From contig NZ_JACJOD010000031.1 in assembly GCF_014695385.1 (NCBI RefSeq), positions 62,001 through 126,000 on the forward strand: a stretch of 64,000 nucleotides of DNA, written 5' to 3'. The position numbers were made by a program, and so were the translations under genes. The notes beneath the pieces were generated by a model that saw only the letters and a program-made list of their open reading frames with translations, was not told the origin of the DNA and did no database searches. Origin of the DNA: Trichocoleus sp. FACHB-46 (GTDB taxonomy: Bacteria; Cyanobacteriota; Cyanobacteriia; FACHB-46). Below are positions 16,028-25,293 of the stretch, piece by piece (within the stretch, counting starts at the first letter, position 1; each line of letters starts with the position of its first letter).

Positions 16028-18283
16028 TCAACGCACGACCTGGCCCATATACTCGCCCCATAACTGAGCTGCTTGGCCGCTGCTGCCAGTAGTGGGATCG
16101 TTGTTGTCGTTGCCCAACCAGATCCCTGTAACTAGAGAGCGGCCAGGAATGTATCCAACGAACCACAAGTCAACGCTGTCGTTTGTAGTTCCTGTTTTTC
16201 CCGCTTCTCCCAGGCCTAGGGAGGCACTGCGTCCCGTTCCGCTCTGCACGACTCCCTGCAACAGCCCGGTCATCGTATCTGCGACTTCTGGCGGTAGCAC
16301 AGAAACGTTAGCTTCCGAATCTTGGTCGTAGGTATAGATCACTCGACAAGTTTGGAAGTTATTGCGGTCTTGACAATCACTGCTATCCAAAATGCGTTGA
16401 ATAGCATGGGGACGATGGCGGACTCCACGATCGGCTAGGACACTAAAAGCGCCTGTCATTTCCAGAGGGGTGACTTCACTTTGGCCTAAGACGAGACCTG
16501 GGACAGGATTAAGCTCAGACTGAATGCCCATTCGCCGAGCTGTTTGCACGACCTTATCTAAGCCCGCATCTTGAGCAATCCTGAGGGCGATCGGATTTTC
16601 GGAGAGGGATATGCCGCTATACATATCTAAGCTGCCACCTCCAGCGTTACAGCCACTAAACGATTGGCCACCCCAGTCTAGAGGAGCGCAGGAATAAGGC
16701 TTTCCCGGCGAAATTCCTTGCTCCAAGGCCGCGGTGTAGCTAAAAATTTTGAAGGTAGAACCAGGCTGGCGTAGAGCTTGGGTTGCTCGGTTAAATTGAC
16801 TTTGCTGGTAATCGACTCCACCGACTAAAGCCAGGATAGAGCCGTTGCTGGCATCTAGCGTGACGATCGCTCCTTGGGAAAAATTGTAGGTGGCTCCAAC
16901 ATTGGCGACTGAATTTCGCAAAGCAGTTTCTGCCAAGGTCTGCATTTGCAGGTCCAAGTTGGTTTCAACAATAAAGTTACCTTCTTCTGCGAGTTGCTTG
17001 CCGAGCAGAGTTTGCAACTCATCAAACACATAGCCATAGAAGTAAGGCGCACGAGTACTCTCTAAAATTTCCCTGGCTTTAGGATTAATTTCAATGCGCG
17101 ATCGCCGGGCTCGCTGGGCTTCTTCCAAGCTCACCATGCCCATCGCTGCCATTCGATTAATCACGCGATCGCGGTACTCTACTGCTGCCTGGTAATCACG
17201 AATGGGGTTGAAGCTATTCGGGGCGGGCAAAATCCCTGCCAGTGTCGCTGCTTCTGAGAGGGTTAGATCTTTAGCCGACTTGCCAAAGTAAAACTGAGCC
17301 GCATCCTCAAAGCCAAAGTTACCATTGCCCAAGTACACTCGGTTCAAATACATCTTGAGAACCGCGTCCTTGCTGTAAAGCATTTCTAGCTTCAGCGCTA
17401 CGATCGCTTCTCGGAGTTTGCGTCCGGCTGAATCTTGAGTGCCGACATAGTCACGGAACAAGCTGCGAGCCACTTGCTGGGTGATCGTGCTGGCACCCTC
17501 GCGAATGCCTCCACCCCGAATATTGGTTAGTAAGGCTCTTAAAATCCCAATCGGATCAACGCCTAAATGCCAGTAAAATCGGCTATCTTCCGAGGCCACT
17601 ACTGCCTTGGGTAAATAAGCTGAAAAATCCGAGAGTTTATTCAGTTCTAAGTGGGCGTTGTTGCGGGCAGGGCTTAGCGGTGTTTGGCGATCGCGAGCGT
17701 AGACCATGACTGGTCCTTGGATCGATTTGGGCAAGGGGCGCACCGAAAACTTAGTCCACTCAATACCCACCAATAAGGCTGTGATCGCTGTAAGGCCGCT
17801 CACCCCGTAGAGACTATAGCGAAACGCTTTGACGTACCACGGGGGAGGGTTGTGATACTGGATGCGAACCGCTGCGGCAAGCTCCGGTGGCCCCAGAGTC
17901 AGAATATCACCGTGATACAACGTGGATGTATTTACACGTCGCTTGCCCCGGTAGATGCCATTGGTCGAGTTTTCATCCTTAAGCACAAAGGGCGTTTGCT
18001 GCTGGCGATCGCGAGTCAGGGAAAGATGAATCTGACTGACAACGGGATTGCGCACCACAATGTCACAGGACTTGGAACTCCGCCCCAACAGGTAGCGATC
18101 GCCCAACAAAGGATAGACTTCTGCCTTTTCAGTCCCAGCATCTTGCACCCACAGTTCTGGCACCCTTGCATCCGGATTCAAGGCAAGTTTGGAAAAATCA
18201 ATCTTAGCCTGAATGGTCTGTACAGCTTGGGTCAAGTTACCCAACAGGGTTTTAGATTGACGAGGGGGCTGGGGAGGAGTCAT
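16028..18283 (-). CDS. Class A penicillin-binding protein with N-terminal FHA domain
   Basis: A 751-residue bifunctional wall synthase. Residues about 60-140 form an FHA domain (YLLGRSSKSCDIVVRN, NPVVSQIHLSL, STNGIYRGKR), a phosphothreonine reader placed on the cytoplasmic side of a single membrane helix at about 155-172. The GT51 glycosyltransferase follows (EDSRFYWHLGVDP, GASTITQQVARSLF), then the transpeptidase with STFK (RQPGSTFKIF), SEN (LSENPIAL) and KTGTT. All catalytic motifs are intact. The enzyme polymerises and crosslinks peptidoglycan in the periplasm. The FHA fusion suggests control by a Ser/Thr kinase, which is inference. It is monocistronic. Confidence 0.95.
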   Translation of the reverse strand: MTPPQPPRQSKTLLGNLTQAVQTIQAKIDFSKLALNPDARVPELWVQDAGTEKAEVYPLLGDRYLLGRSSKSCDIVVRNPVVSQIHLSLTRDRQQQTPFVLKDENSTNGIYRGKRRVNTSTLYHGDILTLGPPELAAAVRIQYHNPPPWYVKAFRYSLYGVSGLTAITALLVGIEWTKFSVRPLPKSIQGPVMVYARDRQTPLSPARNNAHLELNKLSDFSAYLPKAVVASEDSRFYWHLGVDPIGILRALLTNIRGGGIREGASTITQQVARSLFRDYVGTQDSAGRKLREAIVALKLEMLYSKDAVLKMYLNRVYLGNGNFGFEDAAQFYFGKSAKDLTLSEAATLAGILPAPNSFNPIRDYQAAVEYRDRVINRMAAMGMVSLEEAQRARRSRIEINPKAREILESTRAPYFYGYVFDELQTLLGKQLAEEGNFIVETNLDLQMQTLAETALRNSVANVGATYNFSQGAIVTLDASNGSILALVGGVDYQQSQFNRATQALRQPGSTFKIFSYTAALEQGISPGKPYSCAPLDWGGQSFSGCNAGGGSLDMYSGISLSENPIALRIAQDAGLDKVVQTARRMGIQSELNPVPGLVLGQSEVTPLEMTGAFSVLADRGVRHRPHAIQRILDSSDCQDRNNFQTCRVIYTYDQDSEANVSVLPPEVADTMTGLLQGVVQSGTGRSASLGLGEAGKTGTTNDSVDLWFVGYIPGRSLVTGIWLGNDNNDPTTGSSGQAAQLWGEYMGQVVR

Positions 18284-18520
18284 TCACTACCAACACAAAT
18301 TTAGCTAAAGCAATCGGAAGCAGTATAAACAACATTTGACTGAAGTTGAGTCAAGGATGTTGCGCTTGTTGCAGTTATTCAGCGGCAATTCAGAGTTTAG
18401 GTGGCAACCTCATGAGTTGATAATATTGATTGCCTAGCCAACTATCTTTACCCGCTTCATCCCCAATCATACAAGCTAGACTTAACTGCTGCTGTCAACA
18501 AACCGCTAAGTAGTCTGAGC

Positions 18521-19024
18521 TTAGCGCTGAGTAGAATCAGGATGCGAATCTCCCTTAGCAACATCCTCCCCTCTGAAAGTAGCAATTAACAAACAAACAA
18601 TCCCAACATTAATAAACACATCAGCAATGTTGAAGACCGGAAAATCAATCAGCCGAAAATCCAAAAAATCGACGACTCGACCCTCCAGAAAGCGATCGAT
18701 ACCGTTGCCTGCTGCACCACCTAAGATGCAGCCATAGCCAGCCTGCTCCCAGCGATTCATCCTCGGCCCGAACAAACCCAGCGCCACCAGAATTAAGCTA
18801 ACTCCCAAAGATAACCAGCGCAGCCAGTCACCACCTTGACTGAACAAGCTAAAAGCAGCACCCGTGTTAGTCACATAGGTAAAGTGAAAGACATTGGGCC
18901 AAAGTGCCCAAGATTCGGGAGGAATCGTCAAGTCAAACTGAGTTACAACCCAGTACTTAGTCACACGATCTAAAATCAAGCTAATGAGAGCTGCAAGCCA
19001 AAAAAAACGATTCTTCCAATTCAT
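18521..19024 (-). CDS. lspA: Lipoprotein signal peptidase (signal peptidase II)
   Basis: The start is set at the ATG at 19022-19024 (MNWKNRFFWL), giving 167 residues, the normal length. A longer frame to 19162 would add a poorly conserved N-terminus and run into the bioY gene. Four membrane helices are visible. The two catalytic aspartates lie in AAGNGIDRF and FNIADVFINVG. LspA cleaves diacylated prolipoproteins in the membrane; several substrates are encoded in this window (PotD, the substrate-binding protein at 40874-42205 and the small lipoprotein at 51068). It follows bioY with 86 bp between and may be co-transcribed. Confidence 0.95.
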   Translation of the reverse strand: MNWKNRFFWLAALISLILDRVTKYWVVTQFDLTIPPESWALWPNVFHFTYVTNTGAAFSLFSQGGDWLRWLSLGVSLILVALGLFGPRMNRWEQAGYGCILGGAAGNGIDRFLEGRVVDFLDFRLIDFPVFNIADVFINVGIVCLLIATFRGEDVAKGDSHPDSTQR

Positions 19025-19110
19025 AGCAACTGGGTTAGAGAATTTCAAACCAACTAGGCACCCACCAAGCACTACGAGGCAGCAGACAACGTTACTTGAT
19101 TTAGCCCACT

Positions 19111-19734
19111 TCAGTAAAACATTAAGTGTCGAATCGTAAAGGCTAAAACTGTGACTGCACAAGTAAGGGCCAATTGGCCTGGCAAAGCATAATAAGAGTA
19201 CTTCAATACTGCTTCTAGCAATGGACTCGTAGCATTCACCCAGCTAAAAAGATAGCCAACAATCAAATACACCAAACCAACTAAGTGAACGCTCAGCAAC
19301 CCGCAAAGACAACTAAAAGTCAAAGCCTCTAAGCGAGGTGGAGCCTTAAAAGCCAATGAACCACATACCCAGGCTCCTGGCACAAATCCTAGCAAGTAAC
19401 CAAACATTGGCTCTCGGATATAGCCAAAGCCCCCACCTTGAGTAAACACTGGAAAGCCAGCTAGACCCAGCGCTAGGTAAGCAATTTGGGAAAGTACCCC
19501 GGCATTTCTCCCACCCAAACAGCTAGCCAATAACACTGCCCCAATTTGACAAGTCACCCCTAGTGGATAAGCTTGGATGCCAGAGCTGTCCCAGCTCCAA
19601 GGCGGGCTAGTAATCGACGCCCCTAAAAAGGTGCCACCAATCGTTAAGATTAGGCCGATAAAGGCCCAGAGTAGTTCAATGGGAGCAGCCACTATGGGTT
19701 CAAGAATACAGAGCGATGGGGGCGGGAGTAACAA
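19111..19734 (-). CDS. bioY: BioY-family biotin transporter subunit
   Basis: A 207-residue integral membrane protein with about six helices. The BioY pattern is clear: GVTCQIGAVLLASCLGGRNA, then YLALGLAGFPVFTQGGGFGY and PMFGYLLGFVPGAW. BioY is the substrate-binding S component of biotin uptake, working alone or with an energy-coupling (ECF) module, which is not encoded here. The start is TTG at 19732-19734, supported by GGAGAGG about six nt upstream; a GTG at 19692 has no such site. Together with lspA it forms a small minus-strand unit. Confidence 0.9.
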   Translation of the reverse strand: MLLPPPSLCILEPIVAAPIELLWAFIGLILTIGGTFLGASITSPPWSWDSSGIQAYPLGVTCQIGAVLLASCLGGRNAGVLSQIAYLALGLAGFPVFTQGGGFGYIREPMFGYLLGFVPGAWVCGSLAFKAPPRLEALTFSCLCGLLSVHLVGLVYLIVGYLFSWVNATSPLLEAVLKYSYYALPGQLALTCAVTVLAFTIRHLMFY

Positions 19735-19980
19735 GATTATCCTCTCCTAAGCTAGAGGTTTAACGACCTCCAAGATCTAAAGCGCTGATCGCAATAAGTC
19801 TGTAAAAGCTTATTTATAACGCTTGAGAATCAACTAGCGTGAGAAGCAATATCAGTTGATTTGCCTTTAGTGTTGGCATTGTATCACTGGATTGGAAGCA
19901 CCTACGCTCCTGGCCTGGAAGTACAGCCTTCAGCACCAGAGTTGTTTAATTCAGGCAGTAAGCAGCAGATCAAAATTGCC

Positions 19981-21795
19981 TTAATCTGTCAAAACAGGCT
20001 CAATTGCAGCCGCCTGATTTACTGTTTTTTTGGGATTGAAGTAAGCTTCTAAAACCTGCCGCACCATGGGAGCTGCAAACGAGCCACCACCGCCACCAGA
20101 GTTTTCGCCAAACGCCACAACTAAGACTTGTGGCTTATCAAGGGGAGCATAAGCTCCAAACCAAGTATGAGATTCGCGGCCAAAGTCCTCAGCAGTACCA
20201 CTCTTACCAGCCGTTGGCGGAATTGTTGATACATTGAGAGCAGCGCCAGTGCCACCGTCCACAACCTCTCGTAAGCCTGCCCGCAAAACATCAACGGTTT
20301 CAGGTCTGAGCTGCAAAGATTCGCGCCAGTTTCGGGCAGCTTCATTGTCCTTGAACAGGTGAGGCTTAACTTTGTAACCACCATTAGCAGGCACAGCAAA
20401 CATCACTGCCACTTGCAAAGGTGTGGACTGAAGAAAGCCCTGGCCGATCGACATATTAACGGTGTCCCCCAGGTACCAGCCTTCCCCTAATTCCTTGCGC
20501 TTCCAGGCATCATCTGGCACTAAACCTGCTGCTTCTTCAGGTAGCTCAATACCCGTTTTTTGGCCAAATCCATATCGTCGAGTCCAGGGAATGAGGGTCT
20601 GGTCACCAATTCCCATAGCGATTTGGTAGAAGAATGTATCGCTGCTCCATTTCAAGGCTCCTGCAAACCCTAAAACGCCAAATCCAGCTCGGTTCCAGTC
20701 ACCAAACTCGATGCCTCCCACAGTGATAGAAGGGTAGGTATTCAGGACAGTATCCGGAGAATATTTATTGGATTCGATCGCGGCTGTAGTGGTGACAATT
20801 TTGAACGTACTTGCAGGTGGATACCCCTGCACGGCTCGGTTGACGAAGGGATGGTCTTCACTTTGCAAGCGCTGCCATTGAGCATCTGTAATTCGGGTCG
20901 AAAACAGGTTTGGATCGAAGGCAGGGCGGCTAACCATGGCCAGAACTGCACCATTGTTCGGGTCCATGGCTACGATCGCGCCTTTGCGATCGCCCAGCGC
21001 CGTTTCCGCTGCTTTTTGCAACTTCAAATCTAAGGTTAAGCGGACATCTCTACCTGCCTGAGTTTGCTTCTCACCCAGAATGCGGACAACTTGACCCATG
21101 CCATCCACTTCAACTTGCTGGCCGCCCCATTCACCCCGCAATTGTTTTTCATAGGCCGACTCTACGCCCATTTGGCCAATCACATCGCCGAGGCGGTATC
21201 CTTCATCCTTACGTTTTTCCAGCTCTTCATCGCTCATCTCACCTGTGTAGCCCAGCACATGAGCCGCCAAGTCTCCGTGAGGATAGTATCGAACGGCTTC
21301 CGCATCAACCTCCACCCCTTCCATCTCGCTGGAGTACTCGGCTAAAGCTGTAACTTGAGCTGGACTTACACCCCGCGCAATCCTGACTAAATAGGGAGAA
21401 GTATACCCTGCTTGTTCTAGCCGCTTTTGAATTTCTGCTTCGGGGATCTGCAAAATCTGAGAAAGTCGATTTAAAGTCGCAGGCCACTCAGATTGCTTCC
21501 GCGCCAATGGCCACAAAAACACTGAGTGCGACAGGCGACTACCAGCCAAGATGCTGCCGCCTCGATCTAAAATTTTGCCGCGCTCTGGTTGCTTGGGGAT
21601 CAAGCGAATGCGATTATTTTCTGCCAACTGGCGGTTCCGATTTCCTTCGACCAATTGTAAGTAAGCCAACCGACCGCCAATTCCACCCAACATTAATAAA
21701 CTGACAACCAACATGAAAGCTATAGACTGGTAGCTTCTGCCAACCGTACGCGCTGCGGGTTGTTGAATGATGGGAGGAGATTGTGTCAAAGTCAT
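19981..21795 (-). CDS. mrdA: Penicillin-binding protein 2 (class B, elongation transpeptidase)
   Basis: A 604-residue protein with a short cytoplasmic N-terminus, one membrane helix (about 25-45, SIAFMLVVSLLMLGGIGGRL), a PBP dimerisation domain (about 55-230) and the transpeptidase domain. The active-site motifs are SxxK (PPASTFKIVT), SSD in place of SxN (KWSSDTFFY) and KSGTAE. GxGQG-type (NMSIGQGFL) and the tail are typical of PBP2. It crosslinks peptidoglycan during cell elongation with RodA/RodZ-type partners; a RodZ-like protein is encoded at 37707. It is transcribed alone; the preceding 325 bp separate it from potA. Confidence 0.93.
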   Translation of the reverse strand: MTLTQSPPIIQQPAARTVGRSYQSIAFMLVVSLLMLGGIGGRLAYLQLVEGNRNRQLAENNRIRLIPKQPERGKILDRGGSILAGSRLSHSVFLWPLARKQSEWPATLNRLSQILQIPEAEIQKRLEQAGYTSPYLVRIARGVSPAQVTALAEYSSEMEGVEVDAEAVRYYPHGDLAAHVLGYTGEMSDEELEKRKDEGYRLGDVIGQMGVESAYEKQLRGEWGGQQVEVDGMGQVVRILGEKQTQAGRDVRLTLDLKLQKAAETALGDRKGAIVAMDPNNGAVLAMVSRPAFDPNLFSTRITDAQWQRLQSEDHPFVNRAVQGYPPASTFKIVTTTAAIESNKYSPDTVLNTYPSITVGGIEFGDWNRAGFGVLGFAGALKWSSDTFFYQIAMGIGDQTLIPWTRRYGFGQKTGIELPEEAAGLVPDDAWKRKELGEGWYLGDTVNMSIGQGFLQSTPLQVAVMFAVPANGGYKVKPHLFKDNEAARNWRESLQLRPETVDVLRAGLREVVDGGTGAALNVSTIPPTAGKSGTAEDFGRESHTWFGAYAPLDKPQVLVVAFGENSGGGGGSFAAPMVRQVLEAYFNPKKTVNQAAAIEPVLTD

Positions 21796-22120
21796 AAGGT
21801 CGGAAAAATTGTGTCCGGAGAAATTAGTGGCAGTGAGTTTTTACCTAGTCTACCGCTAGTCTCCCCGCCAAGCGCAAATCTTGATTTAGTGAAGAATTAT
21901 TGCATGCCGACTGGGTTGCGCTGTTAAAGTTATTTGCTTAACAGTGTTTAGCTTTTAATCTACAAAACCAGTTTGGGCAGGCTATAGATTAGAACAGTCC
22001 CATTCCTTAACCTTGGTTAGGTGGATAAAATAAACCAAAGCCGGTTCTTGCCTCTCTCAAAGGGTAGAAATTTAATTTGGCTTTGCGTTCGTGGGGAAAT
22101 CAGCGCAGGAAATCGCCACT
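21796..22120. promoter_or_regulatory. Divergent intergenic region between PBP2 and the pot operon, with inverted repeats
   Basis: About 325 bp. Two symmetric elements are visible: CTGTTAA at 21921-21927 pairing with TTAACAG at 21938-21944, and the palindrome TAACCTTGGTTA at 22008-22019, about 100 nt before potA. The second is a plausible operator for the polyamine operon, but no regulator family can be named. No gene or RNA is recognised. Confidence 0.35.
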
Positions 22121-23248
22121 ATGTCTCAGACTGCTACACAGCGTCAGGATGCGATCGGCATCGATACTGAGTTTGATGTTGAACTTCGTAAGGTTTTCAA
22201 GGTCTTTAATAGTGAAGCAGTCGTCCGAGGCATCGATCTTAGTATTCGCAGAGGTGAGTTCTTTAGCATTTTGGGTCCCTCTGGGTGTGGCAAAACGACA
22301 ACCCTTCGATTAATTGCTGGCTTTGAAACTGCTACTGCTGGGGAGGTGCTGATTCGACGCCAAACCATGAATCAGATTCCACCTTACCGTCGTCCTGTCA
22401 ACACAGTTTTTCAAAGTTACGCCCTATTCAATCACTTAACGGTTTGGGACAACATTGCTTTTGGCTTGAGAATTAAACGCCAAAGTCGAGGTGAAATCCG
22501 TGAACGAGTAGGCGAAGCATTACGGTTGGTCAAGATGGAGGCTTACGCCCATCGATTCCCAGCTCAACTCTCTGGAGGGCAGCAACAACGAGTTGCCTTG
22601 GCGCGGGCTTTGGTAAATCGTCCGGCTGTGGTGCTCTTAGATGAACCGCTAGGGGCTCTAGACCTGAAGCTACGAAAAGAAATGCAGGTCGAGCTGTCCA
22701 ACCTACATCAAGAACTGGGGGTCACCTTTATTATGGTGACTCACGACCAAGAGGAAGCTTTGAGCTTGTCAGACCGCATCGCTGTCATGCATGAAGGCAA
22801 GATTGAGCAAATCGGTTCGCCTACTGAAATTTACGAACGACCCCGCACGCCATTTGTGGCAGATTTCATTGGAGACACAAATCTTTTCCGAGGCAAGGTT
22901 GTAGAGGCAGATACCGCTTCCTTAAAGGTAGAAACAGAAACTGGACTCAAAGTTATAGCCAAACCTTGGGAATCTGGCAATTCACCCATCACGGCTCCAG
23001 TCGTGGTGAGCGTCCGACCGGAAAAGATTCAGGTGAGTTTGTATACACCTAGCGTGTCCCATAATTGTTTTGAGGGACGACTGAAGCATGTGATGTATTT
23101 AGGAACGCATGTTCATTATGTGGTGGAGCTGCTTTCCGGCGATCGCGTCACAGTCATGCAACCGAATACAGTCGGTGCCCTGCCCGATCCTGAAACTCCC
23201 ATTTACGTTTATTGGGCCGCCACAGACTGTCTGGCTTTAACTGCATAG
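22121..23248 (+). CDS. potA: Spermidine/putrescine ABC transporter ATP-binding subunit
   Basis: A 375-residue ATPase that energises polyamine import at the cytoplasmic membrane. Walker A (GPSGCGKTT), the signature (LSGGQQQRVALARAL), Walker B (VVLLDEPLGALD) and the switch histidine (MVTHDQEEAL) are intact, and a TOBE regulatory domain fills about the last 90 residues (VVSVRPEKIQV). The ATG at 22121 is chosen over an in-frame GTG at 22091 because AGGA precedes it at good spacing. It is the first gene of a compact plus-strand operon followed by potD, potB and potC. Which polyamine is transported cannot be told. Confidence 0.93.
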   Translation: MSQTATQRQDAIGIDTEFDVELRKVFKVFNSEAVVRGIDLSIRRGEFFSILGPSGCGKTTTLRLIAGFETATAGEVLIRRQTMNQIPPYRRPVNTVFQSYALFNHLTVWDNIAFGLRIKRQSRGEIRERVGEALRLVKMEAYAHRFPAQLSGGQQQRVALARALVNRPAVVLLDEPLGALDLKLRKEMQVELSNLHQELGVTFIMVTHDQEEALSLSDRIAVMHEGKIEQIGSPTEIYERPRTPFVADFIGDTNLFRGKVVEADTASLKVETETGLKVIAKPWESGNSPITAPVVVSVRPEKIQVSLYTPSVSHNCFEGRLKHVMYLGTHVHYVVELLSGDRVTVMQPNTVGALPDPETPIYVYWAATDCLALTA

Positions 23249-23276
23249 GTAGCACAACAACATTTTTCAAGACAGC

Positions 23277-24365
23277 ATGTCAACGCGACGGCAATTCTTA
23301 AACACTACAGCATCCGCGCTTTCGGGGCTGGCGCTTTCCAGTTGTGGTTGGACTCTGGCCCAAGTTAGGCAATCCGCAGCTCAGCCTGGCACCTCCAACA
23401 AGCTCTATATCTACACCTGGTCTAACTACACGGATGAAGATTTACTGAAGAGCTTTAGTGAGCAAACTGGCATTGAAGTCATTACCAATGTCTTTGACTC
23501 GAATGAGTCGATGTTGGCCAAAATTCGGGCAGGAGGTGGTTCGGAGTACAGCATTATTTCGCCATCCGACTATATGGTCCGCCAGATGAGCGAAATCGGA
23601 CTCTTGAGCGAGCTGGATCACAATCGTTTAAGCGGTCTCAACCAGCTTTTGCCACGCTTTCAAAATCCTGTTTATGACCCTGGCAATCGCTATAGCATCC
23701 CGATTAGTTGGGGCACCACCGGACTGATCTATAACGCGCAGAAGCTGAAAGAACCTCCTACAGATTGGAATTATCTCTGGGACAACCAAAAGCAATTAAC
23801 TCAACGCATTACCTTGATTAATGATGTGCGCGAGGTGATGGGCGCGACCCTACGGATGCTGGGCTATTCTTACAACTCCACGCAACCTGCCCAGTTAGAG
23901 CAAGCTTACGAGAAGTTAGCGGCTTTGAAACCCGCGATCGCTACGTTTACTTCCGATGCTTGGCGCGACCAAATGGTGGCAGGAGATTTATGGTTAGCGA
24001 TGGGGTACTCGGCTGATGCCATTAAAACAGCTCAAGACAATCCAAATCTCAAGTATGTGATTCCTCGCAGTGGCACATCTTTATGGACTGATACGATGGT
24101 GATTCCCAAGTCAGCTCCAAATCCTGAAGCCGCTTATGCTTGGCTCAATTTTATTTTGCAGCCATCGATCATGGCTCAGGTGTGTTATCGCCTGAAGTTT
24201 GCCACTCCTAATCGCGCGGCGATCGCTCAGTTACCCGCCGACATCCGCAACAACACCAACCTATTTCCGCCAGAATCACTGCTGACTAAGTGCGAACAAA
24301 TCGCTCCTATTGGGCAGTTCAGCGAAGTCTATGATCGCTACTGGACGCAGCTAACCAGCAGTTAA
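23277..24365 (+). CDS. potD: Polyamine-binding lipoprotein, probable Tat substrate
   Basis: A 362-residue periplasmic binding protein. The N-terminus has twin arginines (STRRQFLNTTA) followed by a hydrophobic stretch and a lipobox (LALSSCG), so it is probably exported folded by the Tat pathway and then lipidated. The mature part is PotD/PotF-like: LYIYTWSNYTDEDLL, then SDYMVRQMSEIGLL, SWGTTGLIYN and WLNFILQP. It hands polyamines to the PotB/PotC channel. It lies 28 bp after potA. The Tat plus lipobox reading is from the motif only. Confidence 0.92.
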   Translation: MSTRRQFLNTTASALSGLALSSCGWTLAQVRQSAAQPGTSNKLYIYTWSNYTDEDLLKSFSEQTGIEVITNVFDSNESMLAKIRAGGGSEYSIISPSDYMVRQMSEIGLLSELDHNRLSGLNQLLPRFQNPVYDPGNRYSIPISWGTTGLIYNAQKLKEPPTDWNYLWDNQKQLTQRITLINDVREVMGATLRMLGYSYNSTQPAQLEQAYEKLAALKPAIATFTSDAWRDQMVAGDLWLAMGYSADAIKTAQDNPNLKYVIPRSGTSLWTDTMVIPKSAPNPEAAYAWLNFILQPSIMAQVCYRLKFATPNRAAIAQLPADIRNNTNLFPPESLLTKCEQIAPIGQFSEVYDRYWTQLTSS

Positions 24366-24396
24366 ATAATAGTCGTCTCTCTTCTTAGGTCTACGC

Positions 24397-25293
24397 ATGA
24401 CGCCTCTTGCTTCCAGAAATACTCCCACTGCATCGGATATAGGTCGTCCGGAGTCAAAGTGGTTAGGGCCATTGGTCCTGTTAGGGCCATCTGGCATTTG
24501 GCTAGGTTTGTTGCTAGTGATGCCAGCCTTAGTAATTTTGGAGTTAAGCTTCGTCCCAGGCATTCGACCAGGAGATGTCGTTAACCCTTCAGGTTTAGAC
24601 AACTACACTCAGATCTTTCAGCCGATTTATCTACAAGTCATTGGGCGATCGCTATTTTTCGCCATTAACACCACCATTATTTGCCTGTTATTGGGCTTCC
24701 CGGTAGCTTATTGGATTGCCCTTCTGTCTCCGGCGCGTTGGCGCAATTTATTGTTACTGTGTTTCGTGCTACCGCTTTGGACTTCGTCGTTGCTGCGCTC
24801 TTACGCCTGGATCACCATCTTGAGGCCGACAGGTGTCCTTAATACTTTGCTCGCGAGTATCGGCTTGCCGCCTTTGACTTTACTGAACAGCAGCTCGGCT
24901 GTATTAATTGGCATGAGCTACAGCTTATTGCCTTACATGGTTCTAATTCTTTACGCATCTTTAGAAAAACTCGACCGCAGGCTATTAGAAGCGGCGGCTG
25001 ATTTAGGAGCTCATCCCAGCGAAGCGTTTTGGAAGGTGACAGTACCGCAGACCTTACCAGGAATTGCGGCTGGCTCCTTACTCGTGTTTATTACCGGGTT
25101 AGGCGATTTCGTGGACCCCGAACTGTTAGGCGGTGCTTCTAGCATGACTGCGGCCCGCCTCATTTACAACCAGTTTCTCGGGGCTACGCAAAACTGGGGA
25201 TTTGGGTCCGCTTTGAGTATGCTGCTAATTTTGGCGGTTAGTCTGGCGATCGCTTTGCTAATTAAGTATGGCGATTCCACGTCGAAACGCTAA
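24397..25293 (+). CDS. potB: Spermidine/putrescine ABC transporter permease PotB
   Basis: A 298-residue membrane protein with six helices and the ABC permease EAA loop (EAAADLGAHPSEAFWKVTVPQT) that docks on PotA. The first helix (about residues 25-47) is followed by a periplasmic loop with the family pattern LDNYTQIF. It forms the transmembrane channel together with PotC. It starts 31 bp after potD, and its last 26 bp overlap the listed potC frame. The identification follows from sequence and operon position. Confidence 0.92.
   Translation: MTPLASRNTPTASDIGRPESKWLGPLVLLGPSGIWLGLLLVMPALVILELSFVPGIRPGDVVNPSGLDNYTQIFQPIYLQVIGRSLFFAINTTIICLLLGFPVAYWIALLSPARWRNLLLLCFVLPLWTSSLLRSYAWITILRPTGVLNTLLASIGLPPLTLLNSSSAVLIGMSYSLLPYMVLILYASLEKLDRRLLEAAADLGAHPSEAFWKVTVPQTLPGIAAGSLLVFITGLGDFVDPELLGGASSMTAARLIYNQFLGATQNWGFGSALSMLLILAVSLAIALLIKYGDSTSKR

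Noticed and set aside
19861-20052. A 63-codon plus-strand frame at the end of the PBP2 gene
   Set aside because: It overlaps the PBP2 3' end antisense and shows no domain; composition is like a shadow frame.
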